From Calditrichota bacterium (GTDB lineage Bacteria > Calditrichota > Calditrichia > RBG-13-44-9 > J075): a stretch of DNA of 28,314 nt. Below the pieces are notes generated by a model. The model was not told the DNA's origin and made no database searches. It saw only the letters and a list, made by a program, of their open reading frames with translations. Positions within the stretch are counted from its first letter, which is position 1; every line of letters starts with the position of its first letter. Shown here one piece after another: positions 1 to 7,563 of this stretch. The stretch spans positions 1 through 28,314 of the forward strand of contig JAJRYW010000312.1 of assembly GCA_024275555.1 (NCBI GenBank). Direction: 5' to 3'. The position numbers were made by a program, and so were the translations under genes.

Positions 1-2
1 CT

Positions 3-503
3 CCTCTCTTAACCCTGGCCTTTGATGTTCAGCATATCTTCTATGGAGACGTCAAGTCCATCTCCAATCCCTTTGATGTGCAAAACAATCCGCCCTTTGT
101 TCCGGATCCCAATAACCCGGGTAATTTTATTCCCAACCAGAATTTTATTCACCTGGGCCAGGAAGATGGGTACGGATTCGGATGGGACGACATGACCATC
201 TTTAAATTTGGCGCCCAGGTAAAACCGATGCCCGGTTTGTCCTTCCGCGCCGGTTATTCTTTTGGTTCCCAGCCAATTCCCGAGTCGGAAGTGTTCTTTA
301 ACATTCTGGCCCCGGGGGTGATTGAACAGCACCTCACCTTTGGCTTCAGCAAAACCATTGCTCCCAAGGTAACCCTGGTTGGGGCCTTTATGCACGCCTT
401 CTCTAACACGGTTGCCGGTCCGGATCCGATGGACCCGGCCGAGACAATCGAATTGAAAATGAACCAGTTCGAAGGCGACCTGGGTCTGCAAATTACCTTG
501 TAA
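3..503 (+). CDS. OmpP1/FadL-family outer-membrane transporter, C-terminal part
   Basis: The reading frame is open from the left edge and stops at TAA 501-503, so only the last 166 residues are present. The visible part alternates beta-strand-like segments (for example PMPGLSFRAGYSFG). It carries the conserved tail of FadL-like barrels, PIPESEVFFNILAPGV followed by EQHLTFGFSK and an acidic ELKMNQFEGDLGLQITL end. FadL/TodX proteins move hydrophobic compounds such as long-chain fatty acids or aromatics across the outer membrane; the substrate here cannot be read from the tail. The last residue is not Phe or Tyr, but the alternating final strand still fits a barrel terminus. It does not look functionally tied to the respiratory genes downstream, and a hairpin follows the stop. 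Confidence 0.8.
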   Translation, partial: PLLTLAFDVQHIFYGDVKSISNPFDVQNNPPFVPDPNNPGNFIPNQNFIHLGQEDGYGFGWDDMTIFKFGAQVKPMPGLSFRAGYSFGSQPIPESEVFFNILAPGVIEQHLTFGFSKTIAPKVTLVGAFMHAFSNTVAGPDPMDPAETIELKMNQFEGDLGLQITL

Positions 504-518
504 TTCCTCCTATACGTT

Positions 519-541
519 GCCCCGGCTTACCCGGCCGGGGC
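519..541 (+). terminator. Hairpin after FadL-like gene, weak terminator
   Basis: A 7-bp perfect GC-rich stem (gccccgg at 519-525 with ccggggc at 535-541) lies 16 bp after the stop codon. Only a short ttt follows, at 548-550, so it is a poor intrinsic terminator. Confidence 0.4.
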
Positions 542-624
542 GGCGTATTTAGGCCGGAGATATTGATGATGTTATCATACAACACGCTTGCAGATTCCTA
601 TCCGGTTGCAGGCAGGAGAAAAAA

Positions 625-1647
625 ATGAAAACCAAAATATCCCTTTTTGTGATGCTCGCAGCAGTGCTGGCCTGGTCTGTGAACACCTTTGCCGATGGAA
701 AAAGACAATCGGTCTATCAATACGTGGTAAGTCCCGCGGATGTTGATATTGATCAGGCTGTGCAGTTAATAGAGGCCCGCGCTGATGAATACGGCTACCG
801 GGTGCTGGCCTCGTTCGAGGCGGGAACGCCGGAAAAATGTAATTTCCGCGCCCATGTAATGGCGCTTTTTAATCCCGGCTACGGCCGGCAATTGATGGTC
901 GCCAATTCCCAAACCGCCCCGTTTGCCGTGGTGGACCGGGTAAATATTTTTGAGGATGAAAACGGGGTGCACGTCTCCATTGTCAATCCCAAGTCGATCA
1001 ACCGCACCGTGCTGATGGACGACCCCTCTTTTAAGGAGATAACGGATATGCACACCCGGGATTTGCGCAAGTTGCTTGCCGATGCTGTGCCGGGTACGCC
1101 CAGTGAAAAATCATACGGCCAGGAAAGAAAAAAAGGCTACATCGGCCGCACCATGGGTGTGATGGCCGGCGGAAAATTTATCGATAAACTCCAGGACAAG
1201 GCGGTTCTGGCCGGCGCCGATTTGCAGGAAGTTGCCGCAAAGCTTCAACAAGGATTGAGTGAACCGGGAACCGGGTGGGGGATGCATGTAATCTATAAAC
1301 TCTCCCTGCCGGAGTTTAATACGGTGGTTTTGGGCGTTACCGGTACGCCGATGGACAGCAAATCTTTTTCCATTGTCGGCGCCGGGAGCGATAAGTCCCG
1401 GAAAAATCTTTCCTGTCCCGGCCTGGCCCATGCCGCCGCCTACCCGATGAGTGTGGTCGTTTATAAAGAAGGAGACCAGCTTAAAATACGCCTGGTAGAT
1501 ACGATGTACCGGATGAAAATGTATTTTGAAGACGCCGGGAAATGGGCCTTTATGAAAAACATGGGCATGCCCGGCTCGATCGAAGACGAAATTGTTAGCA
1601 TGATTAACAACGCATTGGCTGACGACGGACTGAGCACCCTGGATTAA
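625..1647 (+). CDS. Exported protein with two DUF302-like domains
   Basis: 340 aa. The start is set by an AGGAG box just before the ATG. A Sec signal peptide covers about residues 1-23 (MKTKISLFVMLAAVLAWSV, cleavage likely after FA). Residues about 45-125 resemble DUF302: YRVLASFEAGTPEKC, then a hydrophobic strand ending NPGYGRQLM, then RVNIFEDENGVHVSIVNP. Residues about 215-335 repeat the same layout (GWGMHVIYKLSLPE, SCPGLAHAAAYPMSVVVYKE, IRLVDTMYRMKMYFED), suggesting a tandem domain. DUF302 proteins are small periplasmic or cytoplasmic proteins of unclear role, often beside redox or sulfur genes. The gene stands alone between two hairpins, so it is probably monocistronic. The domain call rests on recalled pattern, not on a search. 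Confidence 0.65.
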   Translation: MKTKISLFVMLAAVLAWSVNTFADGKRQSVYQYVVSPADVDIDQAVQLIEARADEYGYRVLASFEAGTPEKCNFRAHVMALFNPGYGRQLMVANSQTAPFAVVDRVNIFEDENGVHVSIVNPKSINRTVLMDDPSFKEITDMHTRDLRKLLADAVPGTPSEKSYGQERKKGYIGRTMGVMAGGKFIDKLQDKAVLAGADLQEVAAKLQQGLSEPGTGWGMHVIYKLSLPEFNTVVLGVTGTPMDSKSFSIVGAGSDKSRKNLSCPGLAHAAAYPMSVVVYKEGDQLKIRLVDTMYRMKMYFEDAGKWAFMKNMGMPGSIEDEIVSMINNALADDGLSTLD

Positions 1648-1679
1648 TGCCGGCCCGGAGAAAGCTGATTCTCTGCGCA

Positions 1680-1712
1680 TCTCCCCGGGGGAGCCTCCGG
1701 GGAGAATTTTTT
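1680..1712 (+). terminator. Rho-independent terminator
   Basis: A perfect 9-bp stem, tctccccgg (1680-1688) with ccggggaga (1697-1705), has an 8-nt loop and is followed by six T at 1707-1712. It ends the DUF302-like transcript 33 bp after its stop. The rest of the 354-bp gap (1648-2001) holds no gene. It becomes AT-rich from about 1800, as expected for a promoter region, but no convincing -35/-10 pair stands out. Confidence 0.85.
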
Positions 1713-1874
1713 GCCTCCCTAGGCAAATATTCCGGTTTCTCCCGGTTCAAGAATTGATCCTGCCTCTCTCGCCGGGGAAAAGGCAACGATGGACCGTTTC
1801 CCTCCCAAAACCGACTAAACCCCGAAAAAGTTTGTGAAAAAAAGGGCGAATTTGCCGAAAATCATGTTTTAGTC

Positions 1875-1886
1875 TGACAGTTGTCA
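1875..1886. promoter_or_regulatory. TGAC-N4-GTCA palindrome, possible operator
   Basis: A 12-bp palindrome (tgacagttgtca) lies 115 bp before the Rieske gene in an AT-rich stretch. The same TGAC-N4-GTCA form occurs at 15190-15201 before the sensor kinase operon. The binding protein is unknown; this is only a candidate. Confidence 0.3.
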
Positions 1887-2001
1887 TGGTTTTAAATTTT
1901 CTATGTTCGTATTTTTTTTCACAAAAAATTTAAGACAGTAGAGTCTTTTAACCGATAACAAAAATTTATCCTCATGTTTCACTAAAACAAGGGAGCAGAT
2001 A

Positions 2002-2523
2002 ATGACCCAAAAAACACCACTTGCGTCGCCTTCTCCCCCGGAAAAACCGAGCGGGGATACCCAGGATCGGCGCGATTTTTTATCGAAACTGCTTATGGGG
2101 ATTGGGCTGCTGTTTAGCTATGGCGTTATGGCGGTAGAGGGGATACTCTTTATCCTGCCGCCGCACACCAAGTCTCCCACGCGCAGGCTTTATGCCGGTC
2201 ATATCGACCAATACCATATTGGCGCTATGCAAACCTTTTATGATTTACAAGGCACGCCCATTATGGTAAAGCGGGATTCGGACGGCTTGCGCGCCTTCAG
2301 CTCGGTTTGTCCCCATTTGGGATGCAAAGTTCACTGGCAAGGCGATAAGAAGGAGTTCTTCTGTCCCTGTCATGGGGGAGTGTTTAACCAGGATGGCATT
2401 GCCACCGCCGGCCCGCCGGCAGACGCCGGGCAAAAGCTGTTCGAAGTGCCCATCACCGTGGATAAACGCAGCGGGATTGTCTACCTCGAAGTGAAAGATG
2501 TGAAAAGGAGAACCACAGCATGA
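2002..2523 (+). CDS. Rieske [2Fe-2S] protein of a cytochrome b complex
   Basis: 173 aa; GGGAG lies 6 bp before the ATG. The N-terminus is a Tat-like anchor (DRRDFLSKL at 22-30, then one hydrophobic segment at about 31-53). Cluster ligands are clear: box I CPHLGC (C103, H105, C108) and box II CPCHGG (C121, C123, H124), with a downstream GPP turn typical of bc/b6f Rieske folds. The two box cysteines C108 and C123 would form the usual disulfide. The stop overlaps the start of the cytochrome b gene (ATGA), so the two are translationally coupled. Expected role: accept an electron from quinol at the positive side of the membrane and pass it to a cytochrome c. The third gene of the operon is an octaheme cytochrome instead of a normal cytochrome c1 or f. 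Confidence 0.95.
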   Translation: MTQKTPLASPSPPEKPSGDTQDRRDFLSKLLMGIGLLFSYGVMAVEGILFILPPHTKSPTRRLYAGHIDQYHIGAMQTFYDLQGTPIMVKRDSDGLRAFSSVCPHLGCKVHWQGDKKEFFCPCHGGVFNQDGIATAGPPADAGQKLFEVPITVDKRSGIVYLEVKDVKRRTTA

Positions 2524-3593
2524 GCCCAGAATCCAAAAAGACTGCCGGTATAGCCAGTCGTTGGCAGGAGCTTTTCCCATTTGATTGGGAATTGCTGCGT
2601 CATGCCGGGGCGGAGCCGGTTCCATATCATCTTAAAAAATGGTGGTTTTGCCTGGGCGGAACCGTGGCGTATTTGTTCATCATCCAGGTCATTACCGGTA
2701 TTCTGCTGACCTTTTATTATATCCCTTCGCCGGACGCCGCCTACCAGAGCGTCGCGCACATCACCCAGGAGGTGCGTTTCGGATGGTATATCCGCTCGCT
2801 GCACAAGTGGTCGGCCAACTTTATGATTATAGCGGTTTTTCTGCATATGCTGCGGGTATATTTTACCGGGGCCTATCGTCATCCCCGCCAATTGAACTGG
2901 ATGGTGGGGTTTATGTTGCTGGGGGTGACGCTTACCTTTGGGTTTACCGGCTATTCCCTGGTATACGAACAACTGAGCTTCTGGGGCGCCACCGTGGCTG
3001 CCAACCTGGCCCAGGCCGTTCCCCTGCTCGGGGATACCATCGCTTTCTTTCTCCGGGGCGGCCCGGAGGTGGGAGAAAACACTTTAACCCGCTTTTTTGT
3101 TCTGCACATCGGGATTCTGCCCACCCTGGCTTTTCTGCTCGTGGCGATGCATATCTATTTAATCCGTTCCCAGGGAGTCACCGAACTGCATTTTGAGAAC
3201 GAAAAAATTACCGAGGAACAGCGCCATTTCCGGTTCTGGCCGGATCATGTCACCACCGAGTTGATTGTCGGGGTGCTGCTGATGTACATCCTGACCATTA
3301 TTGCCCTGATCTTCCCGGCAGAACTGGGAGAACCGGCCAACCCAAACGTTACCCCGGCGCATATTAAGCCGGAGTGGTATTTTTATTTTAACTATCGGCT
3401 TCTGAAGCTGACCTCTCTTAAAATCAGTGTACTTACCACGATGGTGATTGGCGGTATTGCTTTCTTATGGCCTTTTGTGGAAGAATGGCTGCAAAAAAAA
3501 TTCAAATTAAATGATCGATTTTCCGTTTACCTGGGTGTGATTGCTTTTTTAGGCTTTCTCTTCTTAACCGTTTGGGAAAGTCTTTCTCATTAA
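2520..3593 (+). CDS. Fused cytochrome b6/subunit IV-type quinol-cytochrome subunit
   Basis: 357 aa with about 7-8 membrane segments. Residues 1-220 correspond to cytochrome b6 and 240-357 to subunit IV. Likely heme b ligands are H95 (RSLHKWSAN), H109 (FLHML), H196 (VLHIGIL) and H211 (AMHIYL). The spacings are 14 (H95 to H109) and 15 (H196 to H211), the b6-type pattern. PEWYFYF (284-290) is the quinol-oxidation-site motif. C44 in WWFCLGG matches the b6 cysteine that binds the extra heme ci/cn, so this is probably a b6-type complex with a heme ci. It overlaps the Rieske gene by 4 bp and lies 18 bp before the octaheme gene, forming one operon. The function, quinol oxidation coupled to proton release or the reverse, follows from the family. 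Confidence 0.93.
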   Translation: MSPESKKTAGIASRWQELFPFDWELLRHAGAEPVPYHLKKWWFCLGGTVAYLFIIQVITGILLTFYYIPSPDAAYQSVAHITQEVRFGWYIRSLHKWSANFMIIAVFLHMLRVYFTGAYRHPRQLNWMVGFMLLGVTLTFGFTGYSLVYEQLSFWGATVAANLAQAVPLLGDTIAFFLRGGPEVGENTLTRFFVLHIGILPTLAFLLVAMHIYLIRSQGVTELHFENEKITEEQRHFRFWPDHVTTELIVGVLLMYILTIIALIFPAELGEPANPNVTPAHIKPEWYFYFNYRLLKLTSLKISVLTTMVIGGIAFLWPFVEEWLQKKFKLNDRFSVYLGVIAFLGFLFLTVWESLSH

Positions 3594-3611
3594 TCTGAGT
3601 AGGAGGAATAT

Positions 3612-5204
3612 ATGAACCTGACTATGAAACGTTACGTTGTGGCGGCTTTATCGTTTCTGTTCCTGGCCTCGTTATTGATTGTGGCTTACCAGGAATCGAA
3701 GATGAAGCGGATTGAGAAAAAACAGATTCCGGTGGTAACGGCCGCCAATGAAGGTTGTGTGGAGTGTCATAGTAAAGATTCCCCGGCCCTGGTGCAGGAG
3801 TGGGAGCATTCCCAACATGCACGGGTGGGAGTCGGTTGTGTGGATTGCCACTCGGCCAACAAAGAGGACATCGACGCATTTAAGCACGAAGGCGTCTGGG
3901 TGGCCGCTTTAGTAACCCCCAAGGATTGCGCCAAGTGCCATACCAAAGAGTTCGAAGAATTTTCTGAAAGTCACCACGCGAAAGCCGGGGAAATCCTGGC
4001 CAGTCTGGACAACGTTCTGGCGGAAAAAGTAGCCGGGATGCCCGGAAATATTGCCGACGCCGTAAACGGCTGCTGGCAGTGCCACGGAAGCATTATCAAA
4101 TTTAAGCGGGATGAAAATGGCCAGGTCCTGCGCGTCGGCAATGAAAACCGGCCTGTAATCGACCCGGACACCTGGCCCAACAGCGGGATGGGACGTCTGA
4201 ATCCCGATGGTTCACGCGGCTCCTGCCACGCCTGCCACTCTCGACATGCCTTCCAGGTCAAACTGTCGCGCTCGCCGGAAAACTGCGGTAAGTGTCACAT
4301 GGGGCCGGATCATCCCCAGATCGAAATTTACAACGAATCCAAACACGGGATCGCTTTTTACGCCAACCGCGACCGGATGAACCTGGAAAAAACCGAATGG
4401 GTGTTAGGCAAGGATTATTCCGCCGCCCCGACCTGCGCCACCTGCCACATCAGCTCCTACATGACCCCCAACGGGGAAAAAGTCGGCAATTCTCATGATG
4501 TAGGCGAGCGGATTAGCTGGACCCTGCGCCCGATTATCAGCACCCGCCTGAACTCGGTGATTTATGAAGACGGCTTCAAAGAAGACTATCCGCATACCCG
4601 GGAACTGCCCAAGATTGGCGATACGGTCAACACCACCGAAAAAGTGGTTGAGAACGAAAAGCTGGTCTCCAGAACCGTTCCCCGAAAAGTCGCCAAAATC
4701 GTTACCTGGGAAGATCGGCGCGAGAACATGAAAGGCGCCTGCCTGAATTGCCACAACAATACCTTTGTGGATAACTTCTACAAGCAGTTTGACGACCTGG
4801 TTGTTCTCTACAACGAGAAATTTGCCAAACCCTCCAAGAAAATTATGGATGAGTTGCTGGCCGACGGCATTCTGAATCCCAAATCGCCTTTTGAAAAAGA
4901 AGTGCAATGGGTTTTCTGGGAGTTGTGGCATCACGAAGGCCGGCGGGCCCGCCACGGCGCCAGTATGATGGGACCGGACTACACCCACTGGCACGGCATG
5001 TATGAAGTATCGAAACACTTCTATCAAAAATTCCTGCCGGCGATCATTAAGGCGGCCGAAGAAACCAGCCCCGCTTTGGGACGGAAGTGGAAAGCCAAAG
5101 TGGCTAAACTGCTGGAACAGGAAGAACATATCTGGAGAAAAGGATTGACGCCGGAAGAAGCCAAGGCGCTGAAAGAAATGTATCAGAAACGCTACAATGA
5201 ATAG
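3612..5204 (+). CDS. Octaheme cytochrome c of the hydroxylamine oxidoreductase (HAO) family
   Basis: 530 aa, with a strong AGGAGG box. It has one N-terminal membrane segment (about 7-26), so it is probably anchored facing the periplasm. Eight CxxCH motifs have cysteines starting at 49, 76, 106, 154, 205, 225, 275 and 377, the spacing and number of HAO/HDH/octaheme reductases. MGPDHPQIEIYNESKHG (230-246) carries the family's Asp-His pair (D233, H234), thought to be catalytic in HAO. GPDYTHWHG (454-462) is also a family motif, and Y457 is a candidate for the tyrosine that cross-links the P460 heme. If that tyrosine is truly equivalent, oxidation of hydroxylamine or hydrazine is possible; if not, reduction of nitrite or hydroxylamine to ammonium is more likely. 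Rieske-cytochrome b-HAO gene sets are known in anammox bacteria. The downstream nap genes favour a role in nitrate/nitrite respiration. Confidence 0.92.
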   Translation: MNLTMKRYVVAALSFLFLASLLIVAYQESKMKRIEKKQIPVVTAANEGCVECHSKDSPALVQEWEHSQHARVGVGCVDCHSANKEDIDAFKHEGVWVAALVTPKDCAKCHTKEFEEFSESHHAKAGEILASLDNVLAEKVAGMPGNIADAVNGCWQCHGSIIKFKRDENGQVLRVGNENRPVIDPDTWPNSGMGRLNPDGSRGSCHACHSRHAFQVKLSRSPENCGKCHMGPDHPQIEIYNESKHGIAFYANRDRMNLEKTEWVLGKDYSAAPTCATCHISSYMTPNGEKVGNSHDVGERISWTLRPIISTRLNSVIYEDGFKEDYPHTRELPKIGDTVNTTEKVVENEKLVSRTVPRKVAKIVTWEDRRENMKGACLNCHNNTFVDNFYKQFDDLVVLYNEKFAKPSKKIMDELLADGILNPKSPFEKEVQWVFWELWHHEGRRARHGASMMGPDYTHWHGMYEVSKHFYQKFLPAIIKAAEETSPALGRKWKAKVAKLLEQEEHIWRKGLTPEEAKALKEMYQKRYNE

Positions 5205-5221
5205 GCAATAGTGCCGTATTT

Positions 5222-5265
5222 CCTGGCCCCGGGTTGGATGGTCTTCTCTCGCTCCCGGGGCCTGG
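5222..5265 (+). other. Long intercistronic hairpin
   Basis: cctggccccggg (5222-5233) pairs with cccggggcctgg (5254-5265), 11 of 12 positions, around a 20-nt loop. No T-run follows, so it is more likely an mRNA-stability or partial attenuation element than a terminator. It separates the octaheme gene from the gene at 5288. Confidence 0.5.
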
Positions 5266-5287
5266 TAAAAATAATCCGGAGGTAAGT

Positions 5288-5905
5288 ATGGGAACCACAA
5301 ACACCTTAACCCCGATCGGCAATGCGCTGGATAGCCTGGAACATCTGAACTCGGTTCTAAAGGAGAGTTCCAAACGGGGTACTTTAGCGGGGCTAAAAGA
5401 AGTATTGGTGTGGGGCTGGCACGCGGTGGATGTGCTTACGTACGTGTGCCTGCAACCCAATCAGTCGCTTTTTGATCCCTGGCTGCAAGATTATTTACAG
5501 GAAGGCGAACCGGGACTTTCCGTAGAACGTGACGCGCGTTGGGACGAGCGGCGTCATTTGGGCTTGCTGGAATTGTTGGACATGATGAGCGCGGAAGAAC
5601 TCTCCATTCTGAAGCCGGAATTTTACCAGGGCTGGCAAGACCGCACTTCCCGTTGCCAAAACCTGCGCCGGCAGGTTGCGGGAATCCTGGGCGATTCCAT
5701 CCGGGAAGAACCAAGACAGAAACTGCTGCTTTTGTTGGCGGTTTACAACCGTATTTTCCATATGCCGGCAGCGGTGGAAATCGATGTTGCCGAAGCGTGG
5801 AAGGCGTTGCCCGCCTTGTTTGATCTCTTGAAATTATTGGCAAAATCACGGCCGAACTTAAAACCGGTCCTGAACGAAATTGCCGTAAGCCAAAAAACTT
5901 TATAA
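5288..5905 (+). CDS. Uncharacterised soluble helical protein
   Basis: 205 aa. The start at 5288 is chosen because GGAGGT sits 5 bp upstream; an ATG at 5234 falls inside the preceding hairpin and has no such box. I do not recognise the family. There is no signal peptide, membrane segment, CxxCH or Fe-S motif, only two scattered cysteines. The sequence is rich in Leu, Glu and Arg and looks all-helical, with a tryptophan-rich stretch near 42-44 (VWGWHAVD). It lies between the octaheme cytochrome and a porin, probably in the same transcript, so it may be a cytoplasmic assembly or maturation factor for these exported proteins. That role is inference from position only. Confidence 0.75.
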   Translation: MGTTNTLTPIGNALDSLEHLNSVLKESSKRGTLAGLKEVLVWGWHAVDVLTYVCLQPNQSLFDPWLQDYLQEGEPGLSVERDARWDERRHLGLLELLDMMSAEELSILKPEFYQGWQDRTSRCQNLRRQVAGILGDSIREEPRQKLLLLLAVYNRIFHMPAAVEIDVAEAWKALPALFDLLKLLAKSRPNLKPVLNEIAVSQKTL

Positions 5906-5920
5906 ATCAAAGCGGCTCAA

Positions 5921-5943
5921 AATTGATCGTATCGCGATCAATT
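5921..5943. repeat. Perfect inverted repeat before porin gene
   Basis: AATTGATCG (5921-5929) and CGATCAATT (5935-5943) form a perfect 9-bp inverted repeat with a 5-nt centre, 37 bp before the porin ATG. It contains TTGAT and ATCAA half-sites, but 9 nt apart instead of the 4 nt used by FNR. It could be an operator or an mRNA hairpin. Confidence 0.5.
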
Positions 5944-5980
5944 GTTATGTGAATCTATTAACAAACTATGTGGAGGAATC

Positions 5981-7483
5981 ATGAAAAAAATTAGTCTGAG
6001 CGCCGTAGTGTTTATTTTTTCGGTATTGTTGGCAAACTCCTTTTTATTTGCTGATGATACGCCCAAATCCAAATTCTCCTACAGTGGAGTTTACAAAGCC
6101 CTGGCGCAATCACAGCACGCCTTTCGGTTCGATGACAAGACCTATGACGACAACTATGTCAATCAAATGTTCCGGCTCAATTTGGGCTTTGCTCCCAATG
6201 AGTTTATGACGGCTATTACCCGTCTCGACCTGGCCCAGGGATGGTGGGGAGTAGACAATGCGCTCCGCAGTGTGCAGCGCACCGGAACCGGCGGCGGAAG
6301 CGCCTTGTTCGATTTTAAAGACACCAACTTCCTGCTGCATGTCGACCAGGCCTACGTCGAGTTCAATTTCCCCAATTCTCCGGTAACTGCCCGGGTTGGT
6401 CGGATGTGGTATGGGCTGGGCAACAAAATTATGGTAGACAACAACTATGACGGAATCCAGATCGACTTAAAAGATGTGGTTGGCAAAAAGCTGACCTTCT
6501 CCTGGGCCCGGGTTTCCGAAGGCGTGGACGGTCTCAGCGATATTGAACCGGAAGGCGACGGGCCGGTGGCTGCCGATCCCCGCGACGCGGACCTGCTGAC
6601 TTTAAACTTCCACAACAAAACGGGCGGTTTGAGCTATGACGTCTACGGGATGTATTATATAGACCGCAGCACCAGGGATATGACCGCTTATGTGCCGGAC
6701 ATGCTCCAGTTCTTCCGGGCCCGTTACACGCCCCAAATCACCGACCTGATCGCCATCGGGATTTCCGGAAAATACCAGGCCGATAAACTAACCGTAATCG
6801 GAGAGTTTGATTACCTGACCGGCAGCGACGATATTGCCAACACCACCCACGGCCCCAAACAGATGTGGGATATCAACGATGGAAATATCAGCGGTTTTAA
6901 TGCCTATACCAAGGCCACCTATGCAGCCACGGACAAACTCAGTTTTGGCGCAGTTGCCGGGATGGGCTCCGGGGATGATGACCTGACCGGCGGCAGCGGA
7001 AATGTCAACAAGCTGCGTACTTCCGGGTTTTTCTATATCACCGAAATCTGGGAAGATTCCATTATGCCGGATGAAGAAGGGATTTCTCCCCAGGGGTTGG
7101 GCGCTCCGAATGTGCGCGGTTACCGGGAACTGGAAAACACCACCGCCTTGCAGGCAAATGCCACCTTCAAACCGATACCGAAACTAAGCCTGTTCCTTTC
7201 CTATACCTGGCTCAAAGCCACCCAGCCCATCCATGCCTGGTCTGTGGTGACCGATATAGATGGAAATGCAGTAGACGCCGCGATTGACCCGGATATCTAT
7301 GCGGATGATATCGGCAGCGAGATCGACTTCAACTTTAAATATGTCATCCAGAAACCGCTGGTGCTGGGTTTGCGCGGCGGTGTGTTCTTCCCCGGCGACG
7401 CCGCCGGTTACCTGATCAATGGCCAGAACAACCTGGATGATCCGGCCTGGGAACTGAAAGGTTACCTGGTCATGAAATTCTAA
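5981..7483 (+). CDS. Outer-membrane beta-barrel, porin-like
   Basis: 500 aa. The start is at 5981, preceded by GGAGG; the in-frame ATG at 5942 has no good box and would spoil the signal peptide. The signal peptide is about residues 1-25 (MKKISLSAVVFIFSVLLANS, ending FA). The rest is alternating amphipathic strands with aromatic girdles and acidic loops. WYGLGNKIMVDNNYDG and TARVGRMWYGLG resemble the alginate-export/porin group of barrels seen beside respiratory genes in FCB bacteria. The C-terminus ends in Phe (KGYLVMKF), the usual outer-membrane assembly signal. It probably lets nitrogen oxyanions or other small solutes reach the periplasmic enzymes encoded on both sides. A role as a sleeve for a cytochrome conduit is possible but has no direct support. 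Confidence 0.85.
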   Translation: MKKISLSAVVFIFSVLLANSFLFADDTPKSKFSYSGVYKALAQSQHAFRFDDKTYDDNYVNQMFRLNLGFAPNEFMTAITRLDLAQGWWGVDNALRSVQRTGTGGGSALFDFKDTNFLLHVDQAYVEFNFPNSPVTARVGRMWYGLGNKIMVDNNYDGIQIDLKDVVGKKLTFSWARVSEGVDGLSDIEPEGDGPVAADPRDADLLTLNFHNKTGGLSYDVYGMYYIDRSTRDMTAYVPDMLQFFRARYTPQITDLIAIGISGKYQADKLTVIGEFDYLTGSDDIANTTHGPKQMWDINDGNISGFNAYTKATYAATDKLSFGAVAGMGSGDDDLTGGSGNVNKLRTSGFFYITEIWEDSIMPDEEGISPQGLGAPNVRGYRELENTTALQANATFKPIPKLSLFLSYTWLKATQPIHAWSVVTDIDGNAVDAAIDPDIYADDIGSEIDFNFKYVIQKPLVLGLRGGVFFPGDAAGYLINGQNNLDDPAWELKGYLVMKF

Positions 7484-7499
7484 TTTACTTCTCCATGTT

Positions 7500-7526
7500 G
7501 TGCACGGGGTTTATCGCCTCGTGCAC
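7500..7526 (+). other. Hairpin after porin gene, weak terminator or mRNA processing element
   Basis: gtgcacgggg (7500-7509) pairs with cctcgtgcac (7517-7526) in a 10-bp stem with one G-U pair and a 7-nt loop. The following sequence is only moderately T-rich, so read-through into the nap genes is likely. Confidence 0.45.
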
Positions 7527-7563
7527 CATATTATGTCTCACCTAAAAAAAAGAGAGATGATTT

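Noticed and set aside
4404..5300. Long antisense open frame (298 codons) opposite the octaheme gene
   Set aside because: It mirrors the codon pattern of a clear octaheme gene, has no ribosome site and encodes low-complexity residues. It is a shadow frame.
5921..5943. FNR/CRP-type site
   Set aside because: TTGAT and ATCAA half-sites are 9 nt apart instead of 4. Kept only as an inverted repeat.
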